NCBI RefSeq assembly: GCF_963678635.1
Contig: NC_087065.1
Span: forward strand, 61,716,754 to 61,780,753
Source: Symsagittifera roscoffensis
Lineage: Eukaryota > Xenacoelomorpha > Acoela > Convolutidae
Direction: 5' to 3'
Length of the DNA: 64,000 bases
Shown: in pieces, positions 13,448-24,030 of the stretch
How the letters are laid out: the number at the start of each line of letters is the position of its first letter
Numbering within the stretch: position 1 is the stretch's first letter
Notes under the pieces: generated by a model
The model's input: only the letters and a program-made list of their open reading frames with translations
Databases searched by the model: none
What the model was told of the DNA's origin: nothing
Program-made: the position numbers and the translations under genes

Positions 13448-15087
13448 AGAGGAGACTCCAAAAAGAGGAGACTGGATTGAACGGTGGATTTTTCTTATAC
13501 AACAAAAACAAAAATTATTCTAAGCGCCAATTTTGGAGCTAGAAGTTGTTCAAGTTTTTTTGCACCATTTCATCTATGATGAGAGCGTAATTAACTTCCT
13601 TTCAGCAAATGAACTAGAATTAGTCTTGAAGACCAAGCAAGTATCAAATTTTTTGAATTCAATTTGAAGTAAAAAAAAATTAGGAGTTTTCCCGAATAAA
13701 CAACTGGACCTAAATAACAACTTGACCTAAAAAAAGTAACTTTTTGAACTTCACGGAAAACTAACAACTTAACTCCATTTTCGAAGCTGTAAACATTCGT
13801 GTTTTTTTGCACCATCTCCGCTAATTGGAATGCGTAATTTGTTTTCTTTTCACCGAGTGAATTTGAATTATTACAAATAGCATTGTGGAATCAAACCGCA
13901 GAAAATCGAATTTGGTCCGAACCAATCTTAATTTCTTTTTCCTTTTTAATTTCTTTTTAAGAACCTTAAAACTAAAAATCCTCAAAAAAAAAACAGGAAA
14001 GACCTGATATTGGCAAAATATTGCAGAAAGGTAGGAGTAAAAGAAATTGAAATTGAAGCTAAATGTTTTTTTAAAAACCTTTCGTAGTGCAAAATTGGTA
14101 ATTACGCTAAAGCCATTTGAAAAGTGTCAATGAACACAAGATAGCACAAAACATGGCAGAAACTATGCGCTTTCACTTGTGAATTTTTTGAATTAAATCC
14201 ATTGTTTTTTTTAAAAAAAAAGTGACCCACTTTTGAAAAAAACGCATCACTTTTTCGATTGACGTTTTTGTCATTCAAATTAACCCAAATAGGAAAAAAT
14301 GATGGGTCAAACGTAGAATTCTTTCTATACAAAATTATTGAACAAAACTCCACTCTCGGAGCTATAAGTTGTTCATATTTTTCGCACCATTTCAGCTATT
14401 TCTGCAGCGTAATTTGCCTTCATCTAGCAAATGAAATAGAATTGACCTTTAAAAGAAGCCAAAAGTCAAACCGCTTCAAATCGAAATTCGTCTTAAATCG
14501 AAAAAAGACGACAGAAAAAACTCGGCCTAAATTTCTTCACTACGTTCCTTGACACTAAATAACATTCATCCGAACTTCTGATAATTAAAAACTTAAAGTA
14601 GCATAATAATTCAGACAGAATACTTCTGTAAATTTAGAAATTTGAAAAACGGGCTTTTTCGTCGTATTTTTTTTGTAAATTTTAACATCTTCCGGTAACT
14701 GCTGGTTTCTCTTTTCGGGAAACAAGTTTGAGCAGAGAACTGCGTTTGGATTGATTACAAATCGAGTCATTTTTCAGCTCACGGATTTTGCCAAAATATA
14801 GGTATAAACTTGCTTCAATTAATAAATTTAAATATAAAGCGTGTAAAGAACTGGTTACAATTTTGTGGAATTACTGCACAAATGTACGGGTTTAAAATCG
14901 AAATTAGGTCAAAGCTTGTTTTAGAAAGCTTTATCAGTAAAAAATTAACAAAACATTCAAGTTTAACTGGAAAAACTTGAGCTAGTGGAAAAATTGAAAA
15001 AACTACAGATATCATTCAATAATTTTGCCGAATCATTTGAAAGAAAACGCATTTTTTCACTTAATCCCAAGCAAATGTCAGAAAGTG

Positions 15088-15093
15088 TTTATT
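15088..15093 (-). promoter_or_regulatory. candidate poly(A) signal of the zinc-finger gene
   Basis: AATAAA on the minus strand about 195 bases after the stop codon at 15289. The same hexamer is kept at the equivalent place in unit 1, near 4430. Confidence 0.4.
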
Positions 15094-15288
15094 GAATTTA
15101 CATAAAAGAACTGGATTATCGCACTCTGTATTTGGATTAAAGTTCAAAATAAATTAAAAAAACTGAAACCCTTCACGGGTTTTCTGCGCCTTGAATTACA
15201 TCATCTGCTCGTTCAACTTCATTTCTACTAAACCTAAAAATCTTAATCTAAGGGTATTAAATAACTCATGGAAGAGACTAAGGAAAGA

Positions 15289-17536
15289 TTAGTCCAGACA
15301 GATTAATTCTGGAGCTTTAGTAATTTGACGAGCTGGCACTTCCGACGTCTCGAAGTTCCTTTCAATAGCTGCTGGTTTCTCCTTTGAAGAAACAGGTATG
15401 AGCGGAGAACTGGATTGATTACACATTGAGCTACACGAGCTCATATGTGCCGTATACTGTTTTTCAGACCTCAGCACCTTTAAACAAAGCAAATTTTTGC
15501 AGACAAACACCGGGTCTGTTTTGAAATGCTTCTGATACATGTGGATTTTCAAGTCTATTAGTGAACTTGTTTGAAGCTCACATTCTAGCTGAAGGCATTT
15601 AAGCGATGATTGCTTCTGACTATCTAAGTTTGCGATATGTTCTTCTTGAATATGAGAGTCCAGCTCTTCGTCATTATGCAACAGTTCGCTACAGTAGCAA
15701 CAAGTATTCATGTTGGTATAATGTAAGGCAAAATGACACTGGTACTTTTTCAGACTCTTGTATGACTTTTTACATGCCTTACAGAGATATATAGGTTGCG
15801 TGCCCTTCAACTTGGGAAACTCACTAGGGTGATTCTGTTTATAGTGCTTCGCTTTGTCCAGGACGCTGCAACACCGTTTCGAACAGATTTTACATGTATG
15901 GTTGTCTGCTACAATCTTGTGAAGCCTGATTCTCGAGAAGTCACCGAAAGCCATTTTACAGTTCTCACAATTGAATCTCTTCTGGTTCGGGTTCTGGAGG
16001 TCAGACTTCACAATCTGGGTTATTCCATACTCTGGCATATCGGCGACGAAGAAGCACTGATGTATGGTTCGCACGTGTTTCGAGAAAGCGACGTAAGTGA
16101 GAGAATTGTGTGAGCACAACACGCATTTGTAACCATTGCCAGAATTGCTTCTGTGCGTTTCTCGATAGTGTCCAGTTAGTTCCGTTTTGGTTGGAAGCAC
16201 CTCTTTGCAAAGAAGACAGGCTCTGTCTCGCAGACACAGTTCGTCGTGGAGAATGCAGACGTCTTCCGACTCCTTGAAGGCAGCGAAGGCGTTACAACAA
16301 TTGGCTGCATTACTAGCCAAATAGAACCCACCATTCAGCCGCTGTTTTTTGCATGCAAGTGCAGTTTCTTTGTCCCCAAAATCCCGTTTCAATGAACCTA
16401 CTAGTGGAACCCTGAAACAAAACCCTTTTTAACAAGGTTTAAATCTTCTATCAGCTTATCCAAAGGCATTCTAGGTTAGACTTTAAAAATGAACATTAGA
16501 CCAATTCGCCAAACAAAACCGATGGTTAGTTAATCAATTAACCGATCAATTTCGGCCAAAATTTAATCACAATTCATCATAACATAGTCAACAGAAATGA
16601 ACAAGGAAATCGAAAAAAAAAAATTTTTAAAGCCAATTTTTGAATTATGAACTCTTTACGGGAAAATTCCATGGATTTCGATACTTGTATTTTGTATTAA
16701 AAAAAAAGCGGAAAAACAATAATAAGAAACAGCAATAAAATACAAACGTTCAAAACATTGTTTCAAACACTGTTTAAAACATATGGTGTTTTAAACATAA
16801 ACCTGCGCTTGCGTAAATATTTTTATTTTGATACTTACATTTCTTTGTGGAAATCACTCTCGTGGTCCTTCAGTCCTGGGTGCGTTGTGAACACGGCGGT
16901 ACAATTCGGATACTGACACCTCAACTTCTTTACGTTGGCAACATCCCAGTGTTCCCTCTTGTCGTGCTGCTCCAAGTCACGTGCATTATCAAACACTAGT
17001 GTACATTTCCTCCGAGGACACTTGAATGTCTGTTGACTGTACATTTGTCTTACGGCTTCCGGGTAAACATGCAGAAAAGCGTGGAACTTGGCGCTGAACA
17101 TTTTACTAACCGCAAAAACTGACGAACATATTTTACAGATGAGTTGCTTTTTGCCCGAATCAGTGCCTGGACTTAATACAACGGCAATGTTGTTATCTAA
17201 ATTCGAATGTTTCGCGGTACGAACATGCTTCTCGAGATCTTGAATATTTAGGCAGTCAGCCCCACATTCAGCGCATCTTAAGCCCTTTTTGGTCACTAGA
17301 ATGGGTATCTTATTGTTATTATTGTTATCGGGATTATCTAATTGAGCCAAGTCAAGCGCTTCGGTTTTTATTAATCGTTGATCAATAGATTGTCTGACAG
17401 GCATCCAACTATCTTCCTTTCGAGCGTCTTCGTCAACGAGAAAATCTTTTAACGAAAATTGAGCGGACTGGAATGCATTGAAACCTGGCAAAGATAGCAA
17501 CTGGAAGTCGGTAGGAGATGAGCCCACTTTCGTCAT
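15289..17536 (-). CDS. C2H2 zinc-finger protein, two exons, about 606 residues
   Basis: Exon 1 is 16839-17536 and exon 2 is 15289-16411, separated by a 427-bp intron. The donor reads AT|GTAAGTAT and the acceptor TTTTGTTTCAG|GGTTCC, and the join keeps frame through a split Met codon. The long frame of exon 2 has no ATG near its start, only a TTG, which supports its being an internal exon. The ATG at 17536 is the first after an in-frame TAA. Exon 1 encodes an acidic N-terminus and about four fingers (pairs such as CAEC..H..H, CKIC, CPRRKC, CQYPNC). Exon 2 adds about eight more from residue 300 on (CLLC, CVLC, CENC, CKIC, CKAC, CYC, CLQLEC, CKNLLC), the last of C2HC type, then a Ser-rich tail. 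Linkers are irregular, unlike KRAB-type arrays, so individual DNA contacts cannot be predicted. Probably a nuclear nucleic-acid-binding protein. It is the apparent parent of the four partial copies to its left. Confidence 0.75.
16412..16838 (-). other. intron of the zinc-finger gene
   Basis: A 427-bp AT-rich intron bounded by GTAAGTAT and TTTTGTTTCAG on the minus strand. It is absent from units 1-4 of the array, which start inside exon 2. Confidence 0.75.
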
Positions 17537-18299
17537 AGATTTCTCTACAGCGTTGGCAAATTTTTAGTAAGTCACTGCATAAAACACTATGTTAAAAAGT
17601 CATTTCAAAATCCGAGGCCAAAAGGTGACAAAGTGGGAAAATGTTTAATGTTCCGTATAATAGGTATTTTATCTAGCCAACAAACTGCGGTAAAACCGTT
17701 TATGAACTGAAGAAAACCAAAAGAACACGAATTATACCTTTACAAGGCCAGAATAAAATCCCCCTTGAAATATCAAATGACACCATTTACACATTGGAAC
17801 GCAGTTTGGTTCTCATGAGCGAAATTTTACTTAGGCTTTTTGATGTCATAAATAGCTAGAAGTCAACAGAGACGTAGAAAACTTTTTTATTGAAAAATCA
17901 GTCCTCCAAAAAAAACTTCACACATGGGCAAATTGGAGCTTCGCAGCAGTCGCAAAACAATACAAGAAAGCCACTAAGCTGGGAAAAATCAAAAATGATA
18001 CTACGGAAAAGGAAAAAAGGAAGATGTTTATATACTGGAAAAAAATGGATTGAAAAGAGTGGTACAAGCGAACGGCGGATAGAGAAGAATGGAGGAGAAT
18101 AAGAAAAGAACGGTCTGAGCATTAATAATAAATTGTTTTCATATCAGAGATTATTCAATAGACATTCACATAATTCTGATATGCAAGGACATCCAAAGGC
18201 CCGATAGGCCTAGTCAGGTGATGCCTTAATTAAGCACTACATTTTCTAAAAAGTTCAGAGAAGTTTCAACTGTGAAGTACTATCAGTTGTCTAAACCCC
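17537..18299. other. intergenic, no gene recognised
   Basis: AT-rich DNA upstream of the zinc-finger gene, where its promoter should lie. No TATA-like or other element could be assigned with confidence. A purine-rich frame at 17890-18102 is low-complexity and not convincing as coding. Confidence 0.4.
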
Positions 18300-18994
18300 A
18301 CAACCCCCCTATTTTAGAAAAAAAATCTATAATTTCGTAATTACTTGTTTTGTATAAATCATGGAAAAAAGTGTTTAATTGACTACTATTAAGATTGCTA
18401 TATCAGCAAAAATTTCAAAAAAAAATTTGATTAAAATTGAATAGTTTTCTTATCCATTTACCTATTCTTCTAAGACTTTCACCAGCTAAATTATTCGTTG
18501 GTTTGATATTTTTTAACTCTTTTATGTTCAATTATCTCAATCTCCGAGTCTACAATCGCGAGTTTTTTAGAAATTCAGTTTTGGAATTTTTACATAAAGC
18601 TTAAATAAAGTGTTGAATACCTCGTATATGTGAAGTTGTTTCACTGAGCATATCTTGCAGATTTCTTTAAAATATGTTACTGACTGATATCTCCGTTTTC
18701 TTTACAAAAAATTCTCAGAATTTGGTTTTGTTTCACTTCAAGTTTTTGTAGTGATGCTTTAATAGCTGTGCCGCACACTATAAACCCATAGTTCAGTATG
18801 ATTTAAATATGACTGAAATAGGTTTTGATTAGCTGTGCTAGCGTTAGTACGCCACGTAATCGGTAGAACAACCCACAAAAATTATTCATTTTTTTTTGGC
18901 GAACGTAAAAAAAAAATTTGAAATCTAATTTTGCGTCCACGTGAATGCCCAAATATTTAGTATAGAGTTTTTTTATCACATCATCGGTTCCTTT

Positions 18995-19456
18995 TTAATA
19001 GTATATTCCAATGAATATTTTCTTATTGAAATTTATATTTATTGTTTTGTCTAGGTTCAGAGTCAGCTTATTGATTTTCAACCGATTTCTTTTTTTTGAT
19101 AAATCCTCTTTGTATTGGTGTAAGTTTTGTTCTTTTTGCTTAATTGCGGTAACATCAGCGTATAAAAAAGTGTTCACTGAGTTTGTAACCGTTGGTAAAT
19201 CATTTACCATTAAAATGAACAGTAGTGGCCCGAGGACTGATCCCTGTGGAACTCCACAGTAAATACTTTTCACCTTCAACATTTTGGTGCCTATTTTGAC
19301 TACTTGTGATCTGCTTGTCAAAAACAATTTAAACAACAACACTATGGGACCTCGTAGTTTGCAGTTTTCAGCTTTTTGTAGAAGTGTATCATGGGAAACG
19401 GTATCAAACGTTTTTTTGAGATCTATGAGAGTAGCATGTTTTACATTAGGGTTCAA
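18995..19456 (-). pseudogene. LINE reverse transcriptase fragment
   Basis: About 150 codons of RT: an SHDTLL segment, the GVPQGSVLGPLLF block and the active-site block altered to YADV. The frame continues upstream beyond an in-frame stop near 19459 to a KNLFGFRPKGSS block. The domestic host role of such a fragment is doubtful; it looks like a relic. Confidence 0.8.
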
Positions 19457-20271
19457 TTCTCAATCATTTCGAATGTCTTTCATGAAGTTTACCAAAGCAT
19501 CAATTGAAGAACCTTTAGGTCTGAATCCAAATAGATTTTTAGTGAAAACACCGTGTTTCTCTAAGAAATCAGTAATGCGTTTATGCAGTAATTTTTCGAA
19601 AAGTTTGCTGAAAGCTTGTTGAAAAAATTTGCAGAAAAATCATTAAAGATTTCGATTTCTTCTTGGCTTAGATTAACAGATTATTTCTTTACCCGACTTT
19701 TCTCTTAAAGTATTCAAAAAAAGCTCTTGAATTTCGTTTAGCGTCATTTTCAAACTTCTAGTAGTAAAATTGTTTTCGTTTCTTGCCTATCAATTTTTGT
19801 AATGCATTTCTAGTTTTTACAAATTTCGCTTTATGACTGTCACTTTCTGAGCTAATGTAATGAACGAATTGAAAAAACTCACTGCAACCTAACTTTTTAA
19901 TTTCATCGTCGTGCCTTTGTACTTCAAGTCGAACTATAAAATTCATTTTTTCGAAAATGTTTCTGTCTTCTAACGTGTTCCTAACTTTTTATGCTTCTGC
20001 TTGGGGAATTTCATCAGGAGACTCATTTCTTGTTTCTTTCAGGTACGTAATTACCGTTGAATGATCTGTAATCAATGTATCCGACACCTGAACAACTGTA
20101 GAAAAAATTGAGTACACCACATCTATGCAAAATTTGGAAGAAACAAACTGTTTGGCGAGTTGGTTCTAAATTGTTTTGACATTTTTAGTTAAAAGCATTT
20201 AGACATTCCTCGCATGCATTTTCAAATTGAGGTTTTAAATGGTCCAGAACGAAAACTTCACAAAGAACATG

Positions 20272-20590
20272 TTAATCATCGGGTCCTCTATCAATCCCAT
20301 CCAAGTAACTTTTCAAACTCTTCAAAGAATCAATCAGTTTTAAGGCAGGGCTCAAATAAATTACAATATAATCGAACAAGCCAACTCCACCACCTCTCCT
20401 CTCTCTTCCTTGATTTTCTACTAGTCGGTAGTTTGCTAAGGTGAGGCATTTTATGTTTGAATCCGTTTTAACCATGTTTCCGTTAGTGCAATAATTATTG
20501 GTTCACAAATTAATGTACTCAGATAAAGCTGATGAAGCCGGTCGATGTTTTTCTCCAGTGATCTTATGTTTTGTAAACATGAAAAACTTC
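20272..20590 (-). pseudogene. LINE endonuclease fragment
   Basis: Contains the APE-endonuclease signature LTETWL followed, after a one-base frameshift, by a segment with ANYRLVENQGRERRGGGVGL. This is the usual spacing between those two blocks in CR1/Jockey-type ORF2 proteins. Confidence 0.7.
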
Positions 20591-21480
20591 TCCATCAATT
20601 TTAGCAAGGACAGAACACGCGCTAGTTACCAGGTACGATTTGTTGCTTAAGCCTAATATGTTTGTGGATTACAATTCAAATCAAATGAGGTGTATTAACC
20701 CTCAATCTGTTTCAAAATAACCTTTTAAAATTTTTATTCATTATCATTTTCTAATTTTAATTAATGCTCCGCTTTGACGATGATTTTTTTTTTCAATCAA
20801 AACAAGAAATGAAGGAAAACAGGGGCTATGGACTGTTTTCTTTTCTATTTTTTTTTTTTTTCATTTTCATTTTTTTTTTAAACTATTTCTCCGCGGATAT
20901 CGCAAAGATAATTTCTTTTTATAAACATGGATCATAAATTTTTAGTTTTTTTTTAAGTATTGTTTTAGCGTATCAATTTTGTTTTTAATAAAAAGAAAGT
21001 TGGTAAAATCTGAGCTACGCCGCTGATATCGCAAGGCACTCATACACATTTCATTAGTATACAACTATCTTGAATTTTATTTCGATTTTAATGATATTGC
21101 AAAGAAAGCTATTTAAAAAAGGTTATTTTTTTTGCAACTTTTAGATTTTCTTAGGCTACCGGGTGAAGATCACAAGGTCTCTTTCTATAAAATTGCTGCA
21201 TACTTTTCGATACGACAACACATATAGTTATTTTGAGCCACCCCACAAACATCGCAATGTACACCAACACTTTTGCTTTGCAAACAAAAAATAATCAATT
21301 TTATTAAATAATTGTTTAGCTGAGCCAACTCGTGGATATCGAAAGATAACCCAGGATGTGAAGCTTTTTCATTATTTGAATTATTTAAAATAGTGATAAC
21401 TCTGCGGATATCGCAAAGTTGTCACTCATGTTACTTATTTCTGAAGCTGGGGAAAAACATCAACCTTAGCGCTGAAAAGC
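20591..21480. repeat. AT-rich DNA with a recurring GATATCGCAAAG motif
   Basis: A core close to CCGCGGATATCGCAAAG occurs at 20891, 21021, 21331 and 21404, with weaker forms near 21168 and 21245. Between the cores are poly-T and poly-A tracts. It looks like a diverged tandem array with irregular spacing. No coding sequence is evident. Confidence 0.5.
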
Positions 21481-23500
21481 TGAAAATATCCACAAGGGAA
21501 GAACTTTCACTTTAACAACGAAAAACAAGAAATCATTGACCAAAACAAATCAGCAACAAAGCTAGAAAACGAAATGACATGCTCAGAGTGTAGCAAGGAG
21601 TGCAAAATTATGGGAGAGGTGAAAAAGCATCTAAAAACGATTGCACCAGAAATCATGGAAAACCTACAATGCCTTACAGGCGAAAAAGGAAAAAATATGC
21701 ACTACAGAGAGCGCATTCAGAAACCAAGACAAAATTCACGATGGACAAACAAACCTCCGCAGCTTTATAAATCCAAGACAGCCAATTGCCTGTAATAGTA
21801 CGAAAAGAAGTTGGTACCATATATTACCCGCGACAAACCTGTGCGTCGAGCAAAGAAGAGGGCTTATCCCACGAGGGGTGAATGCCTAAGAAGAAGAAGA
21901 AGCGATTGCCCGAAAACTTGTGGCACTTGATGATACAGCGTTTGGTTAAATTATTTCATATCAATATCCTCGGGAGAAAAGTTACTATCACAATAACCGT
22001 AGCTTACCTCACCAATTTTTGATGTTTTACATTAAACTATCAGAGAGAAAATTTTGGCACAAAAACATTTATTCAAGCAAAATTTTAGTTGCCTTTCTGA
22101 TGTGATGAAAAAGCGGCACTGAAAAAGCTTCATTAAGCGCTTCCGAGAAAAAATTTTCTGTTATTTTCTTTTTTCATTTTTCAAAAACAGCTGTTGTCAT
22201 GTAGACTTAATTCGCGTAAGTCTTACGCATTCGTAGTTCTCTCATCAAACCGCCGAGCACACAAAAAACCATAAATTGAAAAAGAAAATTTTTTGTTTAA
22301 GCATTTTTAAATGTAGTCGGAATAATTCTGCGATGCTTGCACAGCAACTGTCAATCATTGTAATTTAAATCAACTTATGCTGGTTTCAAAATTAAAAGAT
22401 TGAGTGGATGAGCAATGAGACACAAATAATGCCAAAAACAAGATGCAGCTAATTGGATCTTTTCAGTCGAAAGAACTCTTTTTTCATTGTTTTCTGAATT
22501 TGTAGAAACTTCTTCCCCTAGACTTTCAACTAATCTTGAGTTAACAACGATTCTGCCTGACTCCGTAACAATATCGCAAATTCGCAGACTTGATGAGGAA
22601 TTGCTCCATATTAAATTTTTTTTATTTAGCCTAATGTTAAGCAATTGCGCTTTTAAGAATGTATCTTAAGTGTTAAGTTTTTACATTTGACAAAAATATA
22701 TTTGTGACAAAAATACATTTGCGCAAGACTAAGACTATGAACAATAACCTAAATTTCAAGATTTACTTCAAATTACAAGCAGCCAAAACTGACATCACTT
22801 CAAAAACTGACACGCATCAACACAGAGGACCAATCACATGATTAGTTAACATTTTTAAAAACACTTAAAGTTATTTGAAATGTTTCTGGGAAAGATTATC
22901 ACGTCAAGGCCATTTTCGAAATCAGAAGTCGATCACTTTTTTCGTGGCCTTTACTCTTTTGCTGTTCGATGGTGGAGTTTGCCTTCCTTTTAACAGTAAA
23001 AATCCACTGAACTTACAAAGAAATCACAAGTCAAACCCCGAAAAATCAGGAATGAAAAGTTATTAGGTCCTCCTCACACTCAAAACACATACATAGACTT
23101 TTTTCGCTCGTCAGAGGCAATATGAGGTCCTAGGCCGATATCCAATAGGCCGAAACCGAGTTGGTAAATTACAAATTACGGTCAATTATATAAAAAATAT
23201 GTTTAAAGCAAAATAAAACTCATACTTAATAGAGTGAGTCATTAGAAAACCATACCATATAATATAAATGACAATTTGAACACAGCGGCGAAGCAATACA
23301 GAAAAGTTTATATTTTCGTTTCTCTCGACAGAAGTTCTTTCTAGGTAAACATTTGAAAATGATACGACGGAAACTAGGACGAAAACCACGAATTCAAAAT
23401 AATTTTTCAAGAAACTTATTTGAAAAAATACTTACTGCCTAAACCGAACTCCACCTATCTACTACCTCAAGGTTGGTAGTTATTTGAATTTCTAAGAAAT
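21481..23500. other. intergenic stretch without a convincing gene
   Basis: A plus-strand frame at 21574-21795 begins MTCSECSKECK and has a single finger-like Cys pair, but it is short and unsupported. It is followed near 21885 by an AAG microsatellite, the kind of tail seen at LINE 3' ends. A dispersed repeat copy lies near 22320. Around 23085-23150 there is an unremarkable GC-richer patch. Confidence 0.4.
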
Positions 23501-23584
23501 TGAGCAAGTCAGCCATAGGTGAAATTCACCACTCTTACTACACTGACAATGGTGAACAATGTTATTTACGTGAAAAAAACTAGT

Positions 23585-24030
23585 ACCCGATTGCAATACC
23601 CTTGCTTATCGCAAGGGTTAAAAATGCTGAACCTTCAAAAAAAATCGAGCTACGGGAAAATGAGAAAAAAAAGGGAAAATTTCTTTATTTACGGAAAAAA
23701 AGAAAATGTGAAAAACTAGACTTTCAAAAACTTCATATCTGTCTTAATTGATAATGAATAAAATTCACTAAAGAAAACATGAAAAATTCGACAATTGAGA
23801 ATTAAATATGCATTAAAACAAAAATTACGAAGCGGCAACAGAGCTGACTTTTCTTGAGCACGCATAAAAATTTCGAGTACCCGGTTGCAACACACTTGCT
23901 TATAGGAGGGGTAATGAGAAAAGTTGAAAGACAATTAACATTTTAACCTGCAAAATCTTATGAACAAGTTCTTCACGGGAAAAAAGTTTAGTTACCGGTG
24001 GCAACATCCTTGCTCATCGCAAGGGTTATC
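23585..24030. repeat. three copies of a hairpin-forming motif
   Basis: The sequence ACCCTTGCTTATCGCAAGGGT at 23598-23618 has seven-base arms (CCCTTGC and GCAAGGG) around a short loop. A second hairpin-competent copy is at about 24007-24025, and a decayed copy near 23889-23912 has lost the right arm. Each is preceded by a similar AGTACCCGRTTGCAA-type sequence. Confidence 0.55.

Larger units (their letters stand above)
2832..16282 (-). repeat. five-unit tandem array of a zinc-finger gene 3' end (units of 2.2-2.8 kb)
   Basis: Five direct copies lie head to tail: 2832-5636, 5637-8456, 8457-11254, 11255-13459 and 13460-16282. Each holds, in minus sense, most of the second exon of a C2H2 gene followed by about 1.7 kb of downstream non-coding DNA. 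Units 1-4 each end where the exon sequence GACTCCTTGAAGGCA meets an AAAAGAGGAGACT stretch, marking the duplication joint. Unit 5 runs straight on into the intact gene. Unit 4 is shorter because about 600 bp is missing at about 11482. Within every unit an AT-rich motif of about 100 nt (ACTCCACTTTCGGAGCT ... AGCAAATGAA) is repeated about three times, for example near 2890, 3150 and 3690. Confidence 0.92.
18300..20590 (-). mobile_element. decayed non-LTR retrotransposon (LINE, CR1/Jockey/L2-like)
   Basis: Pieces of an APE-type endonuclease and a reverse transcriptase lie in the expected order on the minus strand. The endonuclease part begins near 20580 with an N-I-R-S-L segment, then LTETWL near 20485, then RRGGGVGLF near 20410. 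A middle piece is at 19758-19946 (KLIGKKRKQFYY). The RT part runs from about 19620 to 18995 with FGFRPKGSS, GVPQGSVLGPLLF and FLYADVTA, where the usual FADD-type site has become YADV. The 3' domain (LGIHVDAK..., LNYGFIVCG) reaches to about 18300. Several frameshifts and stops break it, so it is a dead copy. Clade assignment rests on motif style only. Confidence 0.8.

Noticed and set aside
15289-16392. 367-codon frame as a complete stand-alone gene
   Set aside because: Its apparent start is a TTG; a consensus splice acceptor just upstream joins it in frame to the exon at 16839-17536.
17890-18102. Lys-rich plus-strand frame
   Set aside because: Low-complexity purine-rich DNA with an equally open antisense frame; no evidence of coding.
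21574-21795. Plus-strand frame with CSEC and CKIM as a zinc-finger gene
   Set aside because: Only one incomplete finger, no similarity to the other finger genes, and an AAG microsatellite nearby; not supported.
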